Shown here: positions 1 through 5,184 of the stretch, in pieces
How positions within the stretch are numbered: the first letter of the stretch is position 1
How the letters are laid out: each line of letters begins with the position of its first letter
NCBI RefSeq assembly: GCF_001556045.1
Contig: NZ_LSIC01000195.1
Span: 1-5,184, forward strand
From: Bradyrhizobium sp. CCH5-F6
GTDB taxonomy: Bacteria > Pseudomonadota > Alphaproteobacteria > Rhizobiales > Xanthobacteraceae
Direction of reading: 5' to 3'
DNA: 5,184 nucleotides
The notes under the pieces: model-generated
What the model was told of the DNA's origin: nothing
The model's input: only the letters and a program-made list of their open reading frames with translations
Databases searched by the model: none
Program-made: the position numbers and the translations under genes

Positions 1-1045
1 AATTGCCCGAGGCAAGCTCGCGCATCGCCTTGCACATCGCGATCATCGGACGCGAAATGCCGGTGCCGAGCAGGAAGGCGAGGACTGCGCCGAGCAGCGT
101 GCCGCCGACGGCCAGCATCAGCACCAGTTGCTTGGTCTGCCCGATGGTCGCCTCCGATTCCGAATCGAGCCGCTGCTGTTCGGCGACGAGGTCCGCCTTC
201 ATGGCGGTCGCTCCTTGCAGGATCGCACCGGCCGAGCCGTTCATCTCGGTGACGAGATCATCGACCAGCTTGGCATTGGCGATCAGCTTTTCCAGCGCTT
301 CACGATAGGCCCCGAGCAGCGCCTTGGCGTCCTTCAGGCCGGCGACGACCTTGTCGTCCATGGAATAGACCGCGCCGAGCGAGTTCTCGACGAATTTCAG
401 CCGCGCCAGCGCGCTGGTGGCGATCGCCTGGTCAGACGTCAGCACGAAATTGGTCGCCGCCGCACTCGCAGTCTGGAACTGGGCGTTGACCTGCTTGGTG
501 CCGAACTCGATCGCCTGTGCTTCCGAGTCGGAAGCGTTGTTGCCGATATCGTCGAGCTTGTATTTCAGGAGATTGGCATTGCGCATGAGCTGGTTCTGCA
601 CCAGCAGCGTACTGTCTCGCTTGGCCTGGAGCACCTTCGCGAAGGTCGCGGAGAAATGGGAAAACTCCTTTGAGAGCTTGCCGAGACTCTCCTGCCGGGC
701 GGGATTCTTGGCACTCTTGACGGCCCGATCGATTGCGTTCTTCAGGCTGCCTTCGGCATCCAGGGCCGCCTTGGCGTCGTCTTCCTTGCCGGTGACGACG
801 AAATATTTGGCCGCCGAACGATAGGCGAGCAGCTCACGGTCGATGTTGCGGGCGAGATCGGCGTCCGAAACGCTGCTGCGATAGGACTGGACCCCGGAGG
901 CGACCCGCTCGAAGCCGAAATAGGAGAAGGCCATGCTGCCGGCGGAGATCACCAGCACTGCGGCAAAGCCGAGAATGATCTTTGCGCGGAACCTGAGGGT
1001 CGGAAACAGTGCACGCTTAGACGGCGACGCGATACGCCCGGACAT
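1..1045 (-). CDS. Methyl-accepting chemotaxis protein, N-terminal part (HBM-type sensor, start of HAMP); truncated by the window edge
   Basis: This is an inner-membrane chemoreceptor that should bind a ligand in the periplasm and signal to CheA/CheW. Reading the minus strand from 1045 gives 348 codons with no stop, so the gene continues past base 1. Residues 1-21 are a basic cytoplasmic tail and about 22-43 are TM1 (KIILGFAAVLVISAG). Residues 47-306 form a long, Ala/Leu/Lys-rich helical region without cysteines. About 307-330 are TM2 (LVLMLAVGGTLLGAVLAFLL), followed by SRPMIAMCKAMRELASGN, a typical HAMP beginning with its conserved proline at 333. The sensor's length and two similar helix-end segments (YFVVTG at 81-86 and NFVLTS at 199-204, each followed by an acidic, Ala-rich helix) fit the helical bimodular family, known from McpS of Pseudomonas putida. 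An in-frame TGA lies 9 nt upstream of an ATG at 1057, so the start is 1057 or 1045. I prefer 1045 because a G-rich stretch (1046-1054) precedes it, though it is a weak Shine-Dalgarno. The ligand is unknown. The HAMP and MCP signalling domains are inferred from the N-terminal architecture. A histidine kinase or diguanylate cyclase with the same N-terminal layout is less likely but cannot be excluded. Confidence 0.85.
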   Translation of the reverse strand, partial: MSGRIASPSKRALFPTLRFRAKIILGFAAVLVISAGSMAFSYFGFERVASGVQSYRSSVSDADLARNIDRELLAYRSAAKYFVVTGKEDDAKAALDAEGSLKNAIDRAVKSAKNPARQESLGKLSKEFSHFSATFAKVLQAKRDSTLLVQNQLMRNANLLKYKLDDIGNNASDSEAQAIEFGTKQVNAQFQTASAAATNFVLTSDQAIATSALARLKFVENSLGAVYSMDDKVVAGLKDAKALLGAYREALEKLIANAKLVDDLVTEMNGSAGAILQGATAMKADLVAEQQRLDSESEATIGQTKQLVLMLAVGGTLLGAVLAFLLGTGISRPMIAMCKAMRELASGN

Positions 1046-1166
1046 TCCCACCCCCATTTGTATTCAGCCGCGATCCGGAGGCGCCCCGCCCCCAGCCGCG
1101 ATGCGCAAAACTAGGGCAGAATCGATAAGGGGCGGTAAATTTGGCAGACCCGCGATGTTAGGGCTC

Positions 1167-1183
1167 ATCGGCCAAAGGCCGAT
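1167..1183. repeat. Perfect inverted repeat ATCGGCC-AAA-GGCCGAT
   Basis: The seven-base arms (1167-1173 and 1177-1183) are perfectly complementary around a three-base AAA loop. No T-run follows on either strand, so it does not look like an intrinsic terminator. It lies about 110 bp upstream of the chemoreceptor start and 145 bp upstream of the candidate coxS promoter. It could be an operator for a dimeric regulator, or chance in GC-rich DNA. Confidence 0.45.
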
Positions 1184-1205
1184 CTGGGTGATTTCTGGCA
1201 TCCCA

Positions 1206-1226
1206 GGCTGGTCCAAGGGCTGGTCC
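1206..1226. repeat. Short direct repeat GGCTGGTCC x2, 12-bp period
   Basis: GGCTGGTCC occurs at 1206-1214 and again at 1218-1226, separated by AAG. The 12-bp period is close to one helical turn, so both copies would lie on roughly the same face of the DNA, as tandem half-sites for an activator might. This functional reading is inference; no known binding site was recognised. Confidence 0.35.
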
Positions 1227-1327
1227 GGTGCTCCGCGCGCTCAGCTTCCCGGCGGCCCCGCCCCGCAAATCATCGCGCGGCAGCTGGATCAATGACTTTT
1301 CAGTGACGCTGGCGACCAAAATCCTAG

Positions 1328-1357
1328 TTGCAAAGTTCCGGGTCGGTGGTCTCTAAT
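1328..1357 (+). promoter_or_regulatory. Candidate sigma-70-type promoter of the coxSLM operon
   Basis: TTGCAA (1328-1333) matches the -35 consensus TTGACA at 4 of 6 bases, and TCTAAT (1352-1357) matches TATAAT at 5 of 6, with an 18-bp spacer. Transcription would start near 1364, giving a leader of roughly 30 nt before the coxS start at 1396. The position directly before the first gene supports the call. The match is moderate and was made by eye. Confidence 0.4.
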
Positions 1358-1381
1358 TAGAAGCAATCAAAATCAAATCCC

Positions 1382-1389
1382 GGGAGGAG
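1382..1389 (+). promoter_or_regulatory. Ribosome binding site GGGAGGAG that fixes the GTG start of coxS
   Basis: A strong Shine-Dalgarno sequence ends 6 nt before GTG at 1396. It selects this GTG as the start, in agreement with the expected N-terminus of the family, where a beta strand like KVNLTVNG begins almost at once. No ATG is available at this position. Confidence 0.85.
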
Positions 1390-1395
1390 CACATC

Positions 1396-1870
<475 letters not shown>

Positions 1871-1881
<11 letters not shown>

Positions 1882-1928
1882 AGCGGCCGTCGCGAACAAG
1901 AAACCAATGCCGCTTTCGAGGGAAAGCG
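1871..1928 (+). other. Two potential RNA hairpins at the coxS-coxL junction
   Basis: CGGCCG at 1871-1876 can pair with CGGCCG at 1884-1889, placing the coxS stop codon (1879-1881) in a 7-nt loop. A second hairpin, CGCTTTC (1911-1917) with GAAAGCG (1922-1928) around a GAGG loop, lies in the 81-bp gap, 34 nt before coxL. Neither is followed by a T-run, so readthrough is expected. A role in mRNA processing or in differential expression of coxS and coxL is possible but inferred. Confidence 0.4.
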
Positions 1929-1949
1929 CGGGTCAACGAAATTCCGGTC

Positions 1950-1956
1950 GGGAGGA
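1950..1956 (+). promoter_or_regulatory. Ribosome binding site GGGAGGA of coxL
   Basis: GGGAGGA ends 6 nt before the ATG at 1963 and decides that start. The same GGGAGGACC string precedes coxM. Confidence 0.85.
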
Positions 1957-1962
1957 CCAGAC

Positions 1963-4305
<2,343 letters not shown>

Positions 4306-4312
4306 GGGAGGA
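4306..4312 (+). promoter_or_regulatory. Ribosome binding site GGGAGGA of coxM
   Basis: GGGAGGA begins at the base after the coxL TAA stop and ends 6 nt before the ATG at 4319. The tight packing suggests translational coupling of coxL and coxM. Confidence 0.85.
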
Positions 4313-4318
4313 CCGAAG

Positions 4319-5119
4319 ATGTACCAGACAACCTATCATCGCGCCTCCACGGTCGACGAGGCCGTCAGCCTGTTCGGCAAGAGCAGCGAAGCGAAGTTCC
4401 TTGCCGGCGGCCAGACGCTGCTGCCGGTCATGAAGCAGCGGCTCGCCGCCCCCTCGGACGTGATCGACCTCGGCAAGATCAAGGAGCTGCAGGGGATCGA
4501 GCTGTCGGGCGACGTGCTGACCATCAAGGCCGGCACGATCTATTACGACATCATGCAGAGCGCCGACGTGAAGAAGGCGATCCCCGCGATCGCTCACCTG
4601 ACCTCGGTGCTCGGCGATCCGGCGGTGCGCTATCGCGGCACGATCGGCGGCTCGATCGCCAACAACGATCCCGCTGCGGATTTCCCGGCGGCGCTGCTCG
4701 CACTCGGGGCCACCGTCAAGACCAACAAGCGGTCGATCGCGGCGGCCGACTTCTTCAAGGGCCTGTTCACGACGGCGCTCGAGGACGGCGAGATCATCAC
4801 CGCGGTCTCGTTCCCCGTGCCGGAGAAGGCCGGATATGAGAAGATGCGGCATCCGGCTTCGCGCTTCGCGCTGACCGGTGTGTTCGTTGCCAGGACCAAG
4901 TCTGGGGAGATCCGGGTGGCCGCGACCGGCGCCTCGCAGAGCGGCGTGATGCGCGTGCCCGCCATCGAAGCCGCGCTGAAGAGCAACTGGTCGCCATCGG
5001 CGCTCGACAACATCACCATTCCAGCGAGCGGATTGCTGGCTGACATCCACGGCACGGCGGAGTACCGCGCCAATCTCGTCAAGGTGATGGCACAACGCGC
5101 GGTGGCCGCCGCCGGCTGA
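4319..5119 (+). CDS. coxM: Molybdenum hydroxylase medium subunit, FAD-binding (CoxM-like, form II)
   Basis: This is the flavoprotein subunit that receives electrons from the CoxS clusters and passes them to an external acceptor, probably the quinone pool or another carrier. It has 266 residues, within the usual range for CoxM (about 260-290). The N-terminal FAD-binding domain (about 1-165, PCMH-type fold) shows the two expected flavin motifs, AGGQTLLP at 29-36 and TIGGSIANNDPAAD at 108-121. The C-terminal CO dehydrogenase flavoprotein domain (about 170-266) contains HPASRFAL at 178-185. Many homologs have AGGHSLLP and a His or Gly in the second motif, so Q32 and the NND sequence are mild variants within what the family tolerates. 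The gene starts 13 nt after coxL with a strong ribosome binding site and is the last gene of the operon that is visible. Maturation genes such as coxD, coxE or coxG are not seen in the window and may lie downstream. The subunit assignment is firm; the electron acceptor is not known from sequence. Confidence 0.94.
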   Translation: MYQTTYHRASTVDEAVSLFGKSSEAKFLAGGQTLLPVMKQRLAAPSDVIDLGKIKELQGIELSGDVLTIKAGTIYYDIMQSADVKKAIPAIAHLTSVLGDPAVRYRGTIGGSIANNDPAADFPAALLALGATVKTNKRSIAAADFFKGLFTTALEDGEIITAVSFPVPEKAGYEKMRHPASRFALTGVFVARTKSGEIRVAATGASQSGVMRVPAIEAALKSNWSPSALDNITIPASGLLADIHGTAEYRANLVKVMAQRAVAAAG

Positions 5120-5133
5120 CGGCGCACACGTTA

Positions 5134-5184
5134 GAGCGTTTTCGAGCGAAGTGGACGCCGGTTCGCGTCAAGAAAACGCGTCAA
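5134..5184. repeat. Imperfect two-tier palindromic intergenic repeat, cut by the window edge
   Basis: Beginning 14 nt after the coxM stop, GCGTTTTC (5136-5143) pairs with GAAAACGC (5172-5179), and inside it GCGAA (5146-5150) pairs with TTCGC (5162-5166), leaving an 11-nt loop. The form, an AGCGTTTTCGAGCGAAGTGG core with a mirrored GAAAACGCGTCAA end, resembles dispersed intergenic palindromes I recall from Bradyrhizobium and relatives. That recognition is from memory. There is no T-run in the visible part, but the stem could still end or stabilise the coxSLM transcript. The element may extend past 5184. Confidence 0.6.

Larger units (their letters stand above)
1058..1395. other. Divergent intergenic region between the chemoreceptor gene and coxS
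   Basis: About 340 bp separate the two divergently transcribed genes. The open frames crossing it have no upstream ribosome binding site and recognisable protein motifs are absent, so I see no gene here. It contains a perfect hairpin (1167-1183), a 9-bp direct repeat (1206-1226), a candidate rightward promoter (1328-1357) and an A-rich leader with tandem AATCAA (1365-1376) just before the coxS ribosome binding site. It should carry the promoters of both genes. I found no convincing promoter for the leftward gene. Confidence 0.7.

Noticed and set aside
128..824. Plus-strand open frames across the left 1 kb
   Set aside because: The minus strand carries an uninterrupted frame with TM1, helical sensor, TM2 and HAMP in the right order. 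The plus-strand frames have no domain logic and overlap one another.
1081..1160. Possible promoter for the chemoreceptor gene on the minus strand
   Set aside because: Only weak matches (a TTTACC-like -35 with a poor -10 partner) were seen, and no sigma-54 or sigma-28 consensus. Not good enough to list.
933..1295. Plus-strand open frame of 120 codons reaching into the intergenic region
   Set aside because: No ribosome binding site, Pro/Arg-rich low-information sequence, and it begins inside the chemoreceptor gene on the other strand.

Overview
The window looks like chromosomal DNA of a Bradyrhizobium-like alphaproteobacterium (Nitrobacteraceae). The basis is high GC with strongly GC-biased third codon positions, the gene content, and a partial two-tier palindrome at the right edge that resembles intergenic repeats I recall from Bradyrhizobium genomes. 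The genus is inferred; no marker gene is present.

Left part (1-1057, minus strand): the 5' part of a methyl-accepting chemotaxis protein gene that runs off the left edge. The visible part has a short cytoplasmic tail, TM1, an all-helical periplasmic sensor of about 260 residues that fits the helical bimodular (HBM) type, TM2 and the start of a HAMP domain. The signalling domain lies outside the window.

Middle (1058-1395): a divergent intergenic region of about 340 bp with no convincing gene. It holds a perfect 7-bp hairpin, a 9-bp direct repeat and a plausible sigma-70-type promoter reading rightward.

Right part (1396-5119, plus strand): a compact three-gene operon for a molybdenum hydroxylase of the xanthine oxidase/CO dehydrogenase family, in the order small [2Fe-2S] subunit (coxS), large Mo-MCD subunit (coxL), medium FAD subunit (coxM). 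Electrons should pass from the Mo site in CoxL through two [2Fe-2S] clusters in CoxS to FAD in CoxM. The large subunit has AYRGAGR at the active-site loop where true (form I) CO dehydrogenases have AYRCSFR, and the gene order is S-L-M rather than M-S-L. Both mark this as a form II enzyme, so its physiological substrate is uncertain and the name CO dehydrogenase is provisional. The three genes share an almost identical GGGAGGA ribosome binding site at nearly identical spacing.

After coxM comes an imperfect palindromic repeat cut by the window edge. I found no CRISPR array, tRNA, rRNA, insertion sequence or clear new system. The most worthwhile open points are the enzyme's true substrate and whether the divergent chemoreceptor senses a related compound.
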